Shown in pieces: positions 5,433-5,554 of a DNA stretch of 5,554 nt (positions within the stretch are counted from its first letter, which is position 1; every line of letters begins with the position of its first letter). Below the pieces are notes generated by a model. That model saw only the letters and a program-made list of their open reading frames with translations, searched no databases and was not told the origin of the DNA. Position numbers and translations under genes: made by a program. The stretch comes from Candidatus Heimdallarchaeota archaeon (GTDB taxonomy: Archaea; Asgardarchaeota; Heimdallarchaeia; Heimdallarchaeales; Heimdallarchaeaceae), in NCBI GenBank assembly GCA_023135215.1, contig JAGLTP010000470.1, forward strand, positions 1 through 5,554, written 5' to 3'.

Positions 5433-5554
5433 CTAATTGCATAGGCAAAGAAAAGGAAGAGATTAAATATTCAAATTATTTCATTATTCTGCAGAAATAA
5501 AATTGAAACTTTTATGTGACTATTCTACTCTCCTATTTTTTTTGGTCACAATCT

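Noticed and set aside
5515..5550. Inverted repeat TGTGAC-N24-GTCACA around a T8 tract at the right edge
   Set aside because: Six-base arms with a long loop and no flanking gene visible; too weak to call a terminator or operator.
5520..5554. Possible C-terminal tail of a minus-strand gene entering from the right edge
   Set aside because: Only about ten codons are open before a stop, and another frame closes just as quickly; there is no way to support it.

Overview
The window looks like a piece of an AT-rich archaeal chromosome. It has archaeal-type TATA/A-T boxes about 25-37 bases before several starts, few Shine-Dalgarno sequences, one classical GGTGAT site, and archaeal protein families (a NosD-like beta-helix surface protein, PBS-lyase-type HEAT repeats, a minimal winged helix regulator). 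The motif G-x-G-T-x-x-N-P-x-I-I-E-N-L-x-I at the head of the beta-helix is common in surface proteins of Asgard archaea and some euryarchaea. An Asgard host is my best guess, but it is an inference from family style, not proven here.

Layout, left to right. (1) Positions 1-1002, minus strand: the N-terminal 334 residues of a membrane-anchored, right-handed parallel beta-helix (NosD-like) protein, cut by the left edge. (2) 1003-1406: a gene-free 404-base divergent intergenic region with promoters for both flanks and a weak hint of a small RNA. (3) 1407-2114, plus: a HEAT-repeat adaptor-type protein. (4) 2117-3367, minus: a compact cytoplasmic M1-like (gluzincin) metallopeptidase, tail to tail with the HEAT gene at a 2-base gap. 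(5) 3542-3757, minus: a 71-residue winged helix DNA-binding protein. (6) 3924-5117, plus: a MalY/PatB-type PLP-dependent C-S lyase, divergent from the regulator across a 166-base promoter region. (7) 5123-5395, minus: a small putative zinc-ribbon protein of unknown role, tail to tail with the lyase gene at a 5-base gap, with a perfect 12-base palindrome just before its start. (8) 5396-5554: its promoter and an apparently gene-free end.

Every gene seems to have its own promoter, and no operon is evident. The one plausible functional link is the small regulator and the C-S lyase sharing a divergent control region. The lyase would release pyruvate, ammonia and a thiol (homocysteine from cystathionine, or sulfide from cysteine). 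The peptidase, HEAT protein and beta-helix protein have no visible shared pathway. I see no CRISPR array, tRNA, rRNA, insertion sequence or phage gene. No clear new multi-gene system is present. The most unusual items are the altered active-site motifs of the peptidase, the palindrome at the zinc-ribbon gene, and the half-length repeat in the HEAT protein.
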